Below, in pieces: positions 37,314 to 47,800 of a stretch of 51,162 bases of DNA. A program made the position numbers and the translations under genes. The first letter of the stretch is position 1, and every line of letters begins with the position of its first letter. The notes beneath the pieces are model-generated. The model saw nothing but the letters and a program-made list of their open reading frames with translations. It did not search any database and had not been told where the DNA came from. Source of the stretch: an uncultured bacterium. Lineage in GTDB: Bacteria; Verrucomicrobiota; Lentisphaeria; Victivallales; UBA1829. The stretch is taken from NCBI GenBank assembly GCA_902802585.1, contig CADCMR010000020.1:1-51162 (forward strand), in the 5' to 3' direction.

Positions 37314-38639
37314 TTAAGATCTGATCACGGCGAGGATTTCGTCGCGCTTGGCTTCCATGGTCGCCTTGTCCTTTGCCTCGACGATGAGGCGGAGGAGCGG
37401 CTCGGTGTTGGAGGAACGGATGTTGAACCACCAGTCGGAATACTCCACACTGATGCCGTCGAGCTCGAACATGCGTCCGTCGGCGTATTTCGAGCGGATC
37501 TTGTCGAGGATGGGCTTGACGTCGGCGACCTTGGAGTTGATTTCGCCGCTCTGGTAGTATTTCTTGAGGGGCTTCACGAGCTCGCTGACGCGCTGACCCG
37601 ACTTGCAGATCAGGTTCGCGAGCTTGATGATGGCGAGTCCCTGGGATTCCGCCACGTAGTTTTCGCGGAAGTAGTAATGACCGGATAGTTCGCCCGCCAT
37701 GACCGCGTTTTCCTTGCGCATCTGGTTTTTGATGAAGGCGTGTCCGACGCGGGACATGCTGGGCTTTCCGCCGTGGTCGCGGATGGCTTCGCGGACCGCC
37801 CAGCTGCTGCGGAGGTCGTACAGGATGGTGGCGCTGCCGCATCCGGGTTCACCGAGGATGTCCATGGCGATCAGGGCTGTAAAGAGGTCCATCGGGATGA
37901 TCTCGCCCTTGTCGTCGATGAAGCCGCAGCGGTCGGCGTCGCCGTCGAACGCCGCGCCGAAGTCGGCGCCGACCTCGACGACTTTCTTGCGGATGGCATC
38001 GAGCGTGCTGAGCTGAAGCGGGTTGGCGAGGTGGTTCGGGAAAGTGCCGTCGAGGGTGTCGTACATGGGGACGACCTCGAAGAAGTCCTTGATGCCGGCG
38101 AATTCGTAGAGACCCATGGCGTTCGCGTAGTCGACCACGACTTTGAGCTTGCGGTTCATCTTCGCGTAGGAGCGCAGGAATTTTGTATATTCGGGGGCGA
38201 TGTCGTACTGCGTGACCGTGCCTTTTTTTCCTGCGGAGGGGAAGCTGTTCGCCTCGACGAGCATCTGGATGTCCGCGATGCCGGTGTCGCCGCTGATCGG
38301 GACCGCCTGCGCCTTGCAGAGCTTGAAGCCGTTCCATTCACCCGGATTGTGCGACGCCGTGATCATCACGCTGCCGTCCGCGCCGAGGAAACCGTTGGCG
38401 TGGTAGGACATCGGGGTGGAGCAGAGGCCGATGTCGATCACGTCCGCGCCCTGTTTCGTGATGCCGCGGGTGAGCCCCTCGAAAAGCGGGGCGGAGTGCG
38501 GACGCATGTCGCGTCCCACGACAATCTTTTTCGCGCCGGTGAAGACGACGAAAGCGCGCCCGATCTTTTCCGCGAGTTCCGCGTCGATTTGCTCCGGGTA
38601 GATACCGCGGATGTCGTAGGCTTTGAAAATTCCAGACAT
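37314..38639 (-). CDS. Phosphomannomutase / phosphoglucomutase
   Basis: A predicted 441-residue alpha-D-phosphohexomutase that moves the phosphate between C6 and C1 of mannose or glucose phosphate. Four-domain order is intact: start FKAYDIRGIYP, active-site TASHNP with phosphoserine Ser96, metal loop DGDADR, sugar-binding GELSGHYYF, and phosphate-binding RSSNTEP near the C-terminus. GELSGH is typical of PMM/PGM rather than phosphoglucosamine mutase. GAGGAG 7 bases upstream selects ATG 38639 over 38645. It would supply GDP-mannose or UDP-glucose precursors for surface glycans. Confidence 0.93.
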   Translation of the reverse strand: MSGIFKAYDIRGIYPEQIDAELAEKIGRAFVVFTGAKKIVVGRDMRPHSAPLFEGLTRGITKQGADVIDIGLCSTPMSYHANGFLGADGSVMITASHNPGEWNGFKLCKAQAVPISGDTGIADIQMLVEANSFPSAGKKGTVTQYDIAPEYTKFLRSYAKMNRKLKVVVDYANAMGLYEFAGIKDFFEVVPMYDTLDGTFPNHLANPLQLSTLDAIRKKVVEVGADFGAAFDGDADRCGFIDDKGEIIPMDLFTALIAMDILGEPGCGSATILYDLRSSWAVREAIRDHGGKPSMSRVGHAFIKNQMRKENAVMAGELSGHYYFRENYVAESQGLAIIKLANLICKSGQRVSELVKPLKKYYQSGEINSKVADVKPILDKIRSKYADGRMFELDGISVEYSDWWFNIRSSNTEPLLRLIVEAKDKATMEAKRDEILAVIRS

Positions 38640-38730
38640 GGTCATGCTCCTCAAAAATGGTTGGTTCCGTGTGCGTGGCAGCCCGTTTCGCGTTACTGTT
38701 TCTTCCCGCGTTCCGGGCGTTCAAACAATA

Positions 38731-38759
38731 AACATAGCACCGGAAATGCGGAAAGTCAA
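38731..38759 (-). promoter_or_regulatory. Promoter of the phosphohexomutase gene
   Basis: Minus strand: TTGACT (38754-38759), a 17-bp spacer with TTTCCGG, TGC then TATGTT (38731-38736). The remaining divergent region (38760-38890) has no gene. Confidence 0.7.
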
Positions 38760-38893
38760 TCCGAAAATGAAAAAAAGAGAGGAAATCAATCCATATATAA
38801 GCGGTTTTACCTTCAGAAACAAAGGTCTGTCGCGATGATTCAGACAATTCCCGGGAAAAACGCGTCCGGGATCGATTATTTTCGGAATTCACC

Positions 38894-38922
38894 TTGATTT
38901 CAGCGGTTTTCCGGTGTATATT
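38894..38922 (+). promoter_or_regulatory. Promoter of the PEP carboxykinase gene
   Basis: TTGATT (38894-38899), a 17-bp spacer with TTTTCCGG, TATATT (38917-38922). Confidence 0.7.
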
Positions 38923-38988
38923 ATATGGATTTACCGAAACGATTCATCCAACCATTCCTAACAACCCCAAACCATAGGGAATCCAACT

Positions 38989-40815
38989 ATGAAAGAACTC
39001 AATGCCGCTCCCAATGCGCCGAAGCTGGTCGCATGGGTGAAAGAATGGGCGACCCTCTGCGAACCCGACAACCTCTACTGGTGCGACGGTTCCCGCGATG
39101 AGTATGACCGCCTCTGCAACGAAATGGTCGAATCCGGTCTCGCGATCCGCCTCAACCCGGTGAAGCGCCCGAACTGCTTCCTGTTCCGCTCCGATCCATC
39201 CGACGTCGCGCGCGTTGAAGCCCGCACATTCATCGCCTCCAGGACGAAGGAGGAAGCCGGCCCGACCAACAACTGGATCGACCCGGTCGAACTGAAGAAG
39301 ACCCTCCGCGGTCTCTACAAGGGCTGCATGCACGGTCGCACCATGTACGTCATTCCGTTCTCCATGGGCCCCGTCGGCTCCCCGATCGCGAAGATCGGCG
39401 TCGAGATCACCGACTCCCCGTACGTCGTCGCGAACATGGAGATCATGACCCGCGTTGGCACGAAGGTCCTCGAAGTCCTCAACGACGGCGAGTTTGTCCC
39501 CTGCATCCACTCCGTCGGCAAGCCGCTTGAAAACGGCGCCAGCGACAACGGCGTCTGGCCGTGCGCCCCGCTCGACAAGAAGTACATCGCACAGTTCCCC
39601 GAGACCCGCGAGATCTGGTCGTACGGCAGCGGTTACGGCGGAAACGCCCTGCTCGGCAAGAAGTGCCTCGCGCTCCGCATCGCCTCCGTCCAGGCGCGCG
39701 ACGAAGGCTGGATGGCGGAACACATGCTCATCCTGAAGCTCACGCGTGAATCCGACGGCAAAGTCAAATACATCACCGGCGCGTTCCCGTCCGCCTGCGG
39801 CAAGACCAACCTCGCCATGCTCATCCCGACCATCAAGGGCTGGAAGGTCGAGACCGTCGGCGACGACATCTCCTGGATGAAGTTCGGCGCGGACGGTCAG
39901 CTCTACGCCATCAACCCGGAAGCCGGTTTCTTCGGCGTCGCGCCCGGCACCAGCATGCAGTCCAACCCGAACGCCATGCTCTCCTGCGCCAAGGATACCA
40001 TCTTCACGAACGTCGCCCTCACCGACGACGGCGACGTGTGGTGGGAAGGCATCGGCTACGACGCTCCCGCGCACCTCATCGACTGGAAGGGTCAGGACTG
40101 GAAGCCCGGTCAGGTCGACGCTGACGGCAAGCCCGTCAAGGCCGCCCATCCGAACGCCCGCTTCACTGCCCGCGCCTGTAACTGCCCCGCCATCGCCTCC
40201 AACTGGGAAGATCCTGCCGGCGTTCCGATCGCCGCGTTCCTCTTCGGCGGTCGCCGTCCCAGCACGCTCCCGCTCGTCTACCAGTCCAAGAACTGGGAAC
40301 ACGGCGTGTTCATCGGCTCCACGGTCGGTTCCGAAGTGACCGCCGCCGCCCTCGACGTCAAGGCCGGCACCGTCCGCCGCGACCCGTTCGCCATGCTGCC
40401 GTTCTGCGGCTACAACATGGGCGACTATTTCAAGCACTGGCTTGAGATCGGCAAGAAGGAAGGCGCCAAGCTTCCGAAGATCTTCTGCGTGAACTGGTTC
40501 CGTAAGACCGCAGACGGCAAGTGGCTCTGGCCCGGCTACGGCGACAACAGCCGCGTCCTCAAATGGATCTTCGAGCGCTGCGACGGCGAAGGCAAGGCCG
40601 ACGAGACCCCGATCGGGTATGTCCCCGCCCTGGACGCCATCGACCGCACCGGCACCGACGTGACCGAAGACGACATGAAGCAGCTCCTCGCCATCGACAA
40701 GGAAGGCTGGAAGAAGGAACTCGAGACCATCTCCGAGCACTATGCCAAGTTCGACCGTCTCCCGGCCGAGCTCGAGGCGCAGCGCAAGGCCCTCGAAGAA
40801 CGCTTCAGCAAGTAA
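38989..40815 (+). CDS. pckG: GTP-dependent phosphoenolpyruvate carboxykinase
   Basis: A predicted 608-residue GTP-type PEPCK, typical length. It interconverts oxaloacetate plus GTP with PEP, CO2 and GDP in the cytoplasm; in fermenting anaerobes it often works in the carboxylating direction. Motifs: [15 protein letters not shown], the kinase-1a loop [12 protein letters not shown] with reactive Cys270, the metal site [10 protein letters not shown], and [15 protein letters not shown]. Codon choice is the most biased in the window (C-ending codons), which suggests high expression. AGGGA lies 10 bases before the ATG. Tandem terminators follow. Confidence 0.97.
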   Translation: MKELNAAPNAPKLVAWVKEWATLCEPDNLYWCDGSRDEYDRLCNEMVESGLAIRLNPVKRPNCFLFRSDPSDVARVEARTFIASRTKEEAGPTNNWIDPVELKKTLRGLYKGCMHGRTMYVIPFSMGPVGSPIAKIGVEITDSPYVVANMEIMTRVGTKVLEVLNDGEFVPCIHSVGKPLENGASDNGVWPCAPLDKKYIAQFPETREIWSYGSGYGGNALLGKKCLALRIASVQARDEGWMAEHMLILKLTRESDGKVKYITGAFPSACGKTNLAMLIPTIKGWKVETVGDDISWMKFGADGQLYAINPEAGFFGVAPGTSMQSNPNAMLSCAKDTIFTNVALTDDGDVWWEGIGYDAPAHLIDWKGQDWKPGQVDADGKPVKAAHPNARFTARACNCPAIASNWEDPAGVPIAAFLFGGRRPSTLPLVYQSKNWEHGVFIGSTVGSEVTAAALDVKAGTVRRDPFAMLPFCGYNMGDYFKHWLEIGKKEGAKLPKIFCVNWFRKTADGKWLWPGYGDNSRVLKWIFERCDGEGKADETPIGYVPALDAIDRTGTDVTEDDMKQLLAIDKEGWKKELETISEHYAKFDRLPAELEAQRKALEERFSK

Positions 40816-40835
40816 TCGGAACGATCACTTCAAGT

Positions 40836-40865
40836 CCGCGGCGTCCGAAAACGCCGCGGGCTTTT
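40836..40865 (+). terminator. First terminator after pckG
   Basis: CCGCGGCGT (40836-40844) pairs perfectly with ACGCCGCGG (40851-40859), loop CCGAAA, followed by GCTTTT. Confidence 0.88.
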
Positions 40866-40909
40866 CAGACACATCCGCTGACCTCAAGTCGATGGATGCG
40901 TCTCCCGAT

Positions 40910-40960
40910 GAACCGGCGATGTCCGCCCGTCCGGCGGCTCTGCCGGTTCGTTTTCATTTT
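40910..40960 (+). terminator. Second terminator after pckG
   Basis: Outer stem GAACCGGC (40910-40917) / GCCGGTTC (40942-40949) encloses an inner CCGCC (40923-40927) / GGCGG (40933-40937). TTTTCATTTTT follows. Confidence 0.75.
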
Positions 40961-41011
40961 TGAATTTATGAACTCGGACTATTTGAATTGACGCGAAAGG
41001 AACCGGAATCC

Positions 41012-42808
41012 ATGTCAGAGACGAACGCCCCGAAACTCCGCAGCGAACTTGCCCCGGAAACCTGCTGGGACCTCACCCAAATCTACAAAACCGACGCGGA
41101 CTGGGAGGAGGCGTTTCGCTCGCTCGACGGCCTGCTCGCCGCGCATCAGGCGTGCCGCGGTCATCTGGCGGATTCAGCCGAAGCGCTGAAGCGCGGCCTG
41201 GAGACCGGCGACGCGCTCGGGCTCCGCCTCGAAACGCTTTATTCCTACGCGCATCTGAAGTCCGATGAGGACCTCGCCAACGGCAAGAACGCCGGCCGCC
41301 GCGACCGCATCGCGGCGCGCTACGCCGAGATCGAGGGCGAAACCTCCTGGTTCGACCCTGAACTCCTCGCCATGCCCGAGGCGCGCTTCAAGGAGCTCAT
41401 GGACGACCCCGTGCTGGCGTTCTACCGCCGCACGCTCGAAGACACCGCGCGCCAGCGCCCGCACACGCTCTCCGAGCCGGAGGAACGCATCCTCGGGCTC
41501 GCCTCCGACGTCTTTTCGACCGGGCACCACGCGTTCTCCAAGCTCAATGACGCCGACCTGCGTTTCCCGCACATCAAGGACGACAAGGGCAACGACGTCG
41601 AGCTCACGCACGGCAACTACATCAAGTTTCTGGAGAACTCCGACCGCCGCGTCCGCCAGGACGCTTTCGCCGCCTGCTACAAGACCTATTCGTCGTTCGC
41701 GAACACCATTGCCGCGATGCTCGACGGCACGGTGAAGGCGGCTGTGCTCGAGGCGAAACTCCGTCATTTCCCGTCCGCGCGCGCCGCCTCGCTGTTCCCC
41801 GACCATGTGCCGGAAACCATGTACGACGGCCTGATCGACGCGGTCCGTGCGAAACTCCCGCTCCTGCACCGTTATTTCGAGCTGCGCCGCCGTGTGCTGA
41901 AGCTCGACAAGCTCGAGCTCTTCGACCTCGTGACGCCGCTCGTCCGTCCGGCGAAGGTGCTGTACAGCTGGGAAGAAGGATGCGATTTGGTGCGCCAGGC
42001 GGTGAAGCTCTACGGTCCTGAATACTGCGAAGCGCTGGAACACGCCTTCAAGGACCGCTGGATCGACGTCTACGAATGCCGCGGCAAGACCTCCGGCGCG
42101 TATTCCGGCGGCTGCTATCGCAAGCCCCCGTACGTCCTGCTGAACTATACCGGCACGCTGGACAGCGTCTCCACGCTCGCCCACGAGCTGGGGCACTCCA
42201 TGCACTCCTACCTCTCCGACCGCGCACAGGATTACCACTACGCGGGCTACTGCCTCTTCGCCGCCGAGGTCGCGTCCACCACGAACGAACTCCTGCTGAA
42301 CCACTACCTGCTGGAGCACGCGCAGGACGACAATCTCCGCGCTTACCTGCTGACGCACCTGCTCGACCTCATCCGCGGCACGGTGTTCCGCCAGACGCAG
42401 TTCGCCGAGTACGAACGCGACATCTACGCGATGAGCGAGGAGGGCGAGCCGCTGACCGCCGAGGCTCTCGGAGACCACTACTACAAGCTGAACGGCGAAT
42501 ACTTCGGCAAGGACGTCGTAAACAACGAGCCGATCCGGTTCGAGTGGGCGCGCATCCCGCATTTCCACTACAATTTCTACGTCTACAAGTACGCCACCGG
42601 GCTTTCCGCCGCCGCCAAGCTCTCCGCCGACATCATCGCGGGGAACCCGGCGCCCGCGCTCCGGTTCCTCAAGTCCGGCGACACGCGCGACGTGCTGGAC
42701 CTGCTCCGCGACGCCGGGGCGGATTTCGCCACGTCGGAACCGGTCAACGCCGCGATGCGCCTCTTCGAGACCTCGCTGGACCAGCTGGAGGCGATCCTGC
42801 TCAAGTAA
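41012..42808 (+). CDS. pepF: Oligoendopeptidase F (M3B zinc peptidase)
   Basis: A predicted 598-residue cytoplasmic metallopeptidase, usual length for PepF, which cuts oligopeptides of about 7-17 residues. The HExxH zinc motif is HELGH (391-395) in LAHELGHSMHSYLS, with the third ligand Glu expected in the following helix (AAEVASTTNELLL). The N-terminal helical domain starts WDLTQIYKTDADWEEAF, a classic PepF opening. The C-terminal IPHFHYNFYVYKYATG is also diagnostic. ATG 41012 with AAAGGA upstream is preferred to TTG 40988. Confidence 0.95.
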   Translation: MSETNAPKLRSELAPETCWDLTQIYKTDADWEEAFRSLDGLLAAHQACRGHLADSAEALKRGLETGDALGLRLETLYSYAHLKSDEDLANGKNAGRRDRIAARYAEIEGETSWFDPELLAMPEARFKELMDDPVLAFYRRTLEDTARQRPHTLSEPEERILGLASDVFSTGHHAFSKLNDADLRFPHIKDDKGNDVELTHGNYIKFLENSDRRVRQDAFAACYKTYSSFANTIAAMLDGTVKAAVLEAKLRHFPSARAASLFPDHVPETMYDGLIDAVRAKLPLLHRYFELRRRVLKLDKLELFDLVTPLVRPAKVLYSWEEGCDLVRQAVKLYGPEYCEALEHAFKDRWIDVYECRGKTSGAYSGGCYRKPPYVLLNYTGTLDSVSTLAHELGHSMHSYLSDRAQDYHYAGYCLFAAEVASTTNELLLNHYLLEHAQDDNLRAYLLTHLLDLIRGTVFRQTQFAEYERDIYAMSEEGEPLTAEALGDHYYKLNGEYFGKDVVNNEPIRFEWARIPHFHYNFYVYKYATGLSAAAKLSADIIAGNPAPALRFLKSGDTRDVLDLLRDAGADFATSEPVNAAMRLFETSLDQLEAILLK

Positions 42809-42840
42809 AGCGCGATTATCAGCTCAAAGGCAATAAAAAC

Positions 42841-42880
42841 AGCGGCAGGCTCTGCATTGGATTTCGCCGCCGCTTTTTTT
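42841..42880 (+). terminator. Terminator of pepF
   Basis: AGCGGC (42841-42846) pairs with GCCGCT (42869-42874), a 6-bp stem with a 22-nt loop, then a T-run. Confidence 0.6.
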
Positions 42881-42914
42881 GTGGATAGTATTGGATTTTT
42901 TTTGTGCAAGGCAC

Positions 42915-42948
42915 TTGAAAAGCACGGAATATGCATTATAATATATTC
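42915..42948 (+). promoter_or_regulatory. Promoter and likely operator of the toxin-antitoxin pair
   Basis: TTGAAA (42915-42920), 16-bp spacer, perfect TATAAT (42937-42942). The inverted repeat GAATAT (42927-42932) / ATATTC (42943-42948) straddles the -10, as expected for autoregulation by a RelB/DinJ-type antitoxin. Confidence 0.65.
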
Positions 42949-42977
42949 AAACAGATAACCAATTCAGGAGAAACATC

Positions 42978-43259
42978 ATGTCCACTGTTCCGACAACAAA
43001 CTTTACGGTCCGCCTGGATTCAAAGCTGAAACAGGATGCGGAAATGCTTTTCAACGACCTCGGAATGACCTTGTCCGGGGCGGTTAATGTATTCCTGCGC
43101 CAGGCTGTGCGTGTTCAGGGGATTCCCTTTGAAATCCGCATGGAACAGCCAAACAGGACGACCCTTGCCGCCATGAAGGAGGCCGTTGCCCTCGCAAACG
43201 ACCCGAATGCCAAAACTTACGCCTCCGTGGCTGAAATGATGCGGGATATTGAAAAGTGA
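42978..43259 (+). CDS. RelB/DinJ-family antitoxin
   Basis: A predicted 93-residue antitoxin. The N-terminal ribbon-helix-helix DNA-binding domain is clear: NFTVRLDSKLKQDAEMLFNDLGMTLSGAVNVFLRQAVRVQGIPFEI, almost the textbook DinJ/RelB pattern. The charged C-terminal half (about 55-93) would wrap the toxin. AGGAG 7 bases upstream. The stop overlaps the toxin GTG start (GTGA at 43256-43259), the usual arrangement. It normally binds and silences the YafQ-type ribonuclease and represses the operon. Confidence 0.92.
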   Translation: MSTVPTTNFTVRLDSKLKQDAEMLFNDLGMTLSGAVNVFLRQAVRVQGIPFEIRMEQPNRTTLAAMKEAVALANDPNAKTYASVAEMMRDIEK

Positions 43260-43535
43260 AGTATCGGCTTCAGCTAACCTCGCAGTTCAAAAAAGACTGC
43301 AAGCGCATGAAGCCGACGGGGGCTGAACATGAAAGCCCTTACGGATGTGCTTGAACAGCTGCAAGCAGGAAAAGAGCTTCCATCAGCGAATCACGACCAC
43401 AGTCTGAGCGGGGCTTATGCCGGTTTTCGGGAATGCCACATCAATCCGGACTGGCTGCTGGTGTATTACGTTCAATCCGACCGCCTCGTCTTGGTCTGCG
43501 CCCGCACGGGATCACACAGCGACATCTTCGGATAA
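43256..43535 (+). pseudogene. YafQ/RelE-type toxin gene with a one-base frameshift
   Basis: The toxin begins at GTG 43256 (VKYRLQLTSQFKKDCKRMK) and after about 22 codons must shift frame to continue as LNMKALTDVLEQLQAGKELP to TAA 43533-43535. Removing one G from the G5 run at 43318-43322 restores a single frame of about 92 codons, the normal YafQ length. All family catalytic residues remain in the second part: the His of NHDHSLSG, ECHINPDWLL and GSHSDIFG. Without the shift, the first frame stops at 43304+51 in GCTTGA, giving a short inactive peptide. Slippage or a sequencing error are alternatives. Confidence 0.85.
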
Positions 43536-43547
43536 TCGAAGGAAAAC

Positions 43548-44591
43548 TCAGTCGAGGCGGACGAGGTTGTAGTTGCGCGTGCCGAGACCGATCTTCTCGG
43601 CGTAGGCGAGCTGTTCCATGCCCTTGAACTTCTTTCCCGCCTTTGCGGCGGCGTCCCAGCAGGCGGCGTCGATGGCGACCGGATCGAGCGAGGCAAACAC
43701 GCCGATGTCGTGGACACAGGTCATCATGGGGCGCGGCTCGCAGTCGCAGCCGCGCGTAATGTTCACGGCGAACGTGATGTAGAGGTGGTGTTTGCCGTGG
43801 TGGGAGGCGTAGGCGTACTCGACGAGCTTTTCGCGGAAGAGGCGTCCGCCGAAGAGGGCGTGTTTCAGCCCGGCGAACGACAGGATGGAGACGGCGTGGT
43901 GCGGGCAGATGGAGAAGCACGCACCGCAGCCGATACATTTGTCGTGGTCGATGAAGGAGCGTTCGCCGATGGTGATCGCGCCCTCGTTGCAGCGCGTGAG
44001 GCACAGCTTGCAGCGCTTGCATTTCCAGTTGCGGATGCGCGGCTTCACGTTCAGGTGCATCGCCATTTTTCCGCCCTTCGCGGCGAACCCCATGGAGAGC
44101 TGCTTGATCGCGCCGCCGAACCCGGCGAGCCCGTGTCCCTTGAAATGCGACAGCACGACCACCCGGTCCGCCTCGGCAAGCGCCTTTGCGATGCTCGCGC
44201 TCCGGAAGTGCCTGAGGTTGATCGGGACGGAGACCGATTCTTCGCCATGCGCGCCATCGGCGATGAACGCCGGGATGCGAGTGAAGCCGTGCTTTTTCGC
44301 CAGCGCGAGGTGTTTTTCACGGGAGAAGCGTTCTCCGCCGTACAGCACGCTGGTCTCCACGAAATGGCACGTACGCCCCTGCGCCTGAATGAAGTCGATG
44401 ATGCCGTCATACACCTCGGGTTTCAGGTACGTGCGGTTGCCTTTTTCGCCGAAATGGACCTTCAGCGGCACGTCGGGGGGCAGCGCCTCGCCGGATTGGT
44501 CGAGCAGAGCCTGAAGAAGGCGGACCGCGGCACGGGAAAGACCGTTCGTCCCCGCGACGGGATCGAACGGGATGAAGAAGACGTTGGACAT
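43548..44591 (-). CDS. DUF362 protein with a 2x[4Fe-4S] ferredoxin domain
   Basis: A predicted 347-residue protein. The N-terminal and C-terminal DUF362 halves (KVHFGEKGNRTYLKP, VVVLSHFKGHGLAGFGGAIKQLSMG, and FASLDPVAIDAACWDAA) flank a bacterial-type ferredoxin insert with C191-x2-C194-x2-C197-x3-C201 and C219-x2-C222-x2-C225-x3-C229. DUF362 proteins are Fe-S proteins of unsettled function in anaerobes. No signal peptide. It converges on the frameshifted toxin with only 12 bases between, so nothing separates the two transcripts. Confidence 0.9.
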   Translation of the reverse strand: MSNVFFIPFDPVAGTNGLSRAAVRLLQALLDQSGEALPPDVPLKVHFGEKGNRTYLKPEVYDGIIDFIQAQGRTCHFVETSVLYGGERFSREKHLALAKKHGFTRIPAFIADGAHGEESVSVPINLRHFRSASIAKALAEADRVVVLSHFKGHGLAGFGGAIKQLSMGFAAKGGKMAMHLNVKPRIRNWKCKRCKLCLTRCNEGAITIGERSFIDHDKCIGCGACFSICPHHAVSILSFAGLKHALFGGRLFREKLVEYAYASHHGKHHLYITFAVNITRGCDCEPRPMMTCVHDIGVFASLDPVAIDAACWDAAAKAGKKFKGMEQLAYAEKIGLGTRNYNLVRLD

Positions 44592-44644
44592 GGATGAAGA
44601 AACTGAAACGGTAGAGTTAAGGAATATGAGCTAGTTGCAGTATA

Positions 44645-44673
44645 AATATACACGAAATGTCAAAAAAAACCAA
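44645..44673 (-). promoter_or_regulatory. Promoter of the DUF362 gene
   Basis: Minus strand: TTGGTT (44668-44673), 17-bp spacer, TATATT (44645-44650). A perfect TTGACA (44656-44661) inside the spacer lacks a properly spaced -10. Confidence 0.5.
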
Positions 44674-44702
44674 AGAAACTTGAAAGAAAAGCGGAAAAAA
44701 AC

Positions 44703-44730
44703 TTGTATTTTCCTGAAAAGAGGATAGATT
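44703..44730 (+). promoter_or_regulatory. Promoter of the giant sensor kinase
   Basis: TTGTAT (44703-44708), 16-bp spacer, TAGATT (44725-44730). It would give a leader of about 120 bases to ATG 44857. Confidence 0.5.
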
Positions 44731-44760
44731 ATGGAAAACACTCTTTAATTAAAGCGCGCG

Positions 44761-44812
44761 CACGGCGTATTCTTACCAATAGAAAGAAAACGGGTTTTCC
44801 ACGGCATATTCT
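44761..44812 (+). repeat. Direct repeat in the sensor kinase leader
   Basis: CACGGCGTATTCT (44761-44773) and CACGGCATATTCT (44800-44812) differ at one base and are 39 bases apart. GCGCAC (44757-44762) and GTGCGC (44813-44818) flank the pair as an inverted repeat. This may be a protein-binding site or a folded leader. Confidence 0.5.
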
Positions 44813-44856
44813 GTGCGCCGTTTCCACAAAAACAAGAATTTGAGGACAGGCTGCAC

Positions 44857-47800
44857 ATGAGACAAATGCGAAACCTGCTGGCACGATACCTGACCGTAGT
44901 TTTGATATTCATTTCTTCCGCCGTCTTTTCGCAGGCGCCCGTGCCTGAGACGGCGCCGACAACGCCGGACGAGCAGGCAACGCCGGACGAGCAGGCGACG
45001 GAAACGCCGCGGCCGTTCCAGAACAACGTCAAGACGATCCTTCTGCTGACGTCCTATCCCGTCGCGGACGTTGTGACGAGCAACTTCTTCGATTCGTTTC
45101 GCAAGGGCATCCGCGAACTGAACCTGCCGATCGACTGCCACGTGGTGGAGCTGAACGCCACCCACAAGGGCAATGAGGACCGGGTGGAATCCACGTTCGC
45201 CCGGCTGGAAAAATCGCTCAACCAGGGTCTGTATTCCATCGTGGTGACGCTAAACCACGAGGCCGCGAACGTGATCATGCGGAACTATGACCGATTCCCG
45301 CGCACCCTTCCGGTGCTGTTCGCCGGACTGGGGCGAATGCCCGCCGACCTGAAGCGCCAGTACCCGAACTCGACCGGCATCGGCATCGCCGACGACACGC
45401 TCGGGACGGTGGAGCTGGGGCTGAAGCTCTTCCCGGAAGCGCAGAACCTGGCGCTTGTCACGGACGAAACGACGATTTCCGAGGAGACGCGCAACGAGAT
45501 TCTGTCCAGCTGCAAACTGCATTTCCCGCAGCTGGACTACAAGTGGATCAATTCCCTGATGTCCAAACAGGACATCCAGAAGAGCCTTGCCGCCCTCTCG
45601 CCCGAAAGTCTGATCCTCTTCTTCCCGACGCACGACTATGCGAACGGGCACAATGAAACCGTGACGGCGTTCGTCCGGAACATCGGATTCGACGAACGGT
45701 TTCCGTGCCTGGTGCTCGACGATACCCTCTTCGGCAACGGCGCCGTTGCCGGCTGCGTGATCGAGACGGAAAAGCTCGGACGCGAGGCGGCGCGCATGAC
45801 CGCGCAGATCCTGAACGCCGGAAGCGCGCAGCGCGTGCAGATGAAGGAGATCGCACCCGTCAGGACGGTCGACTACGCCAAGTTCAACACCTACCGGGAT
45901 TTCTCCGGCAGGATTCCGCTCGGGACCAAGGTGATCAACAAACCCGACACGATATGGACGCGCCACTGGCAGACATTCCTGATGATATTCGTCATGGTTC
46001 TTGCCGTCGCCGCGCTCCAGACCGTGTATTTCAACTGGATGCGCCGTCGTCTCCGCACGAGCCGCAACATGCTGTATTCGCTGCCCGGGCGCGTGATGGT
46101 GTTGAACCGTGCCGAGAGCATCCTCTTCGCCTCCTGGATCAAGGAAGGCCAGCGGGAAAAGGCTCCGAAGAAGCTGGAGCAGCTGATCGGAATCGACTAT
46201 CCGAAACTGTCCCGTGCGATCCACGAGGTCTTCCAGTCCGGCAAGCAGATGACGATCGAGTACAACTACGAGGACGTCCACCGCGCCATTTCGTTCGCCC
46301 TGCTTGAACACGACATCTTCGGGCAGGACGCCGTGATCTGCTTCTCCCTGGACAACACCGAGCTGCAGAATGCCCGCCGCCAGGCGGAACGGTATTCCGC
46401 CCAGCTCAAGAAAAACACGAGGATGTGGGACATCCTCATCAACTTCCTGCCCATCCACATTTTCGCCAAGGACGTTGACAACGACTTCCGCTATGTCTTC
46501 AACAACCGTACCCGCTGCATGTTCTACGGCGTCGGCGAAAACGAACTGAACGACAAGACCGACTTCGACTTCCTGCCGCGCGAAGTCGCCGAACAGCGCC
46601 GCCGGGAGGACGAGGAGTTCCTGAAGAATCCGGAAGGTCAGATGGAGGCCAACGTGGACTTGAAGAGCTGGGACGGCAGCGTCCAGCACCTGCGCAGCAT
46701 CCAGCGCATCTTCACGGACGAGGACGGCACGCGCTTGCTGCTCGGCACCGCCATCAACATCACGGAGCTGGAGGAGGCGCGCATCCAGATGCAGCAGCTG
46801 AACTCGAAACTGCAGGAACTTCTGGAACAGCACTCCATCCTGCTCGACAATATGCCGTCCTTCGTGATGACGAAGGACGTCGACGACGGTTTCCGCATCA
46901 TCACATGCAACGACGCCTGCCTCAAATTCCTCAACCAGCCTCTTCAGGCCGTCGCCGGAAAAACCGACCACGAGGTCCTGTTCAACAGCGAGGACGCCGA
47001 CGCCGTCCATGCGGACGACCTGCACGCCCTTGAAGTTCTGGAGCGCCGTCCCGAGTACCACTCCACGGGACGTCTCCGCGACCGCAACGGACGCATCCGC
47101 ATCGGGAATTTCTACCGCAAGCTCATCCGCACCTCGGACAACCACCGGATCCTCTTCACGCTGTTCCACGACGTCACGGACCTCGAAAACGCAAAGCGCG
47201 AGGCGGAGGAAACCGCCGACCGCTTCCTCCTCACGCTCCGGTCCATCGGCGACGGCATCATCACGACGGACGCCGACGGCGTGGTCACGCTGATCAACCC
47301 GAACGCCGAAAGAATGCTCGGCTGCAAGCAGTCCGAGGTGCTCGGCAAGCCTCATACCGATTTCTTCCATATCGTCCACGAACAGACCGGAAAGCCGGTC
47401 GTTTCGCCGCTTACTGAGGCCCTGCGGTTCGGCAAGGTCGCCATGGGCACCGACCTGACCGACCTGGTCTCCGCCACGGGACAGCGGTATCACATCGCCG
47501 CGAACGCCGCCCCCATTCATTCGCGGTCCGGCGGGACCACGGGCGCCATCCTGGTGTTCCGCGACGTCACGGACGAACGGAACAAGCGCGAAGAACTCCA
47601 TCGCGCCATGGTCGAACTTGAAGGAGCGTCCGAGATGGCGCGTCTCGCATCGTTCCGCTACGATTTCAAAGTGAAGAAACGCTCTGGATCCACCCGCATT
47701 CTTAACGAGCTTTGGCCCGTGGACGAGGACGGCGAGGCTCTCCTTGAGGATCATTTGGTCCATCCGGAAGACCTGCCGATCTTCAAACAGAACATGAAAT

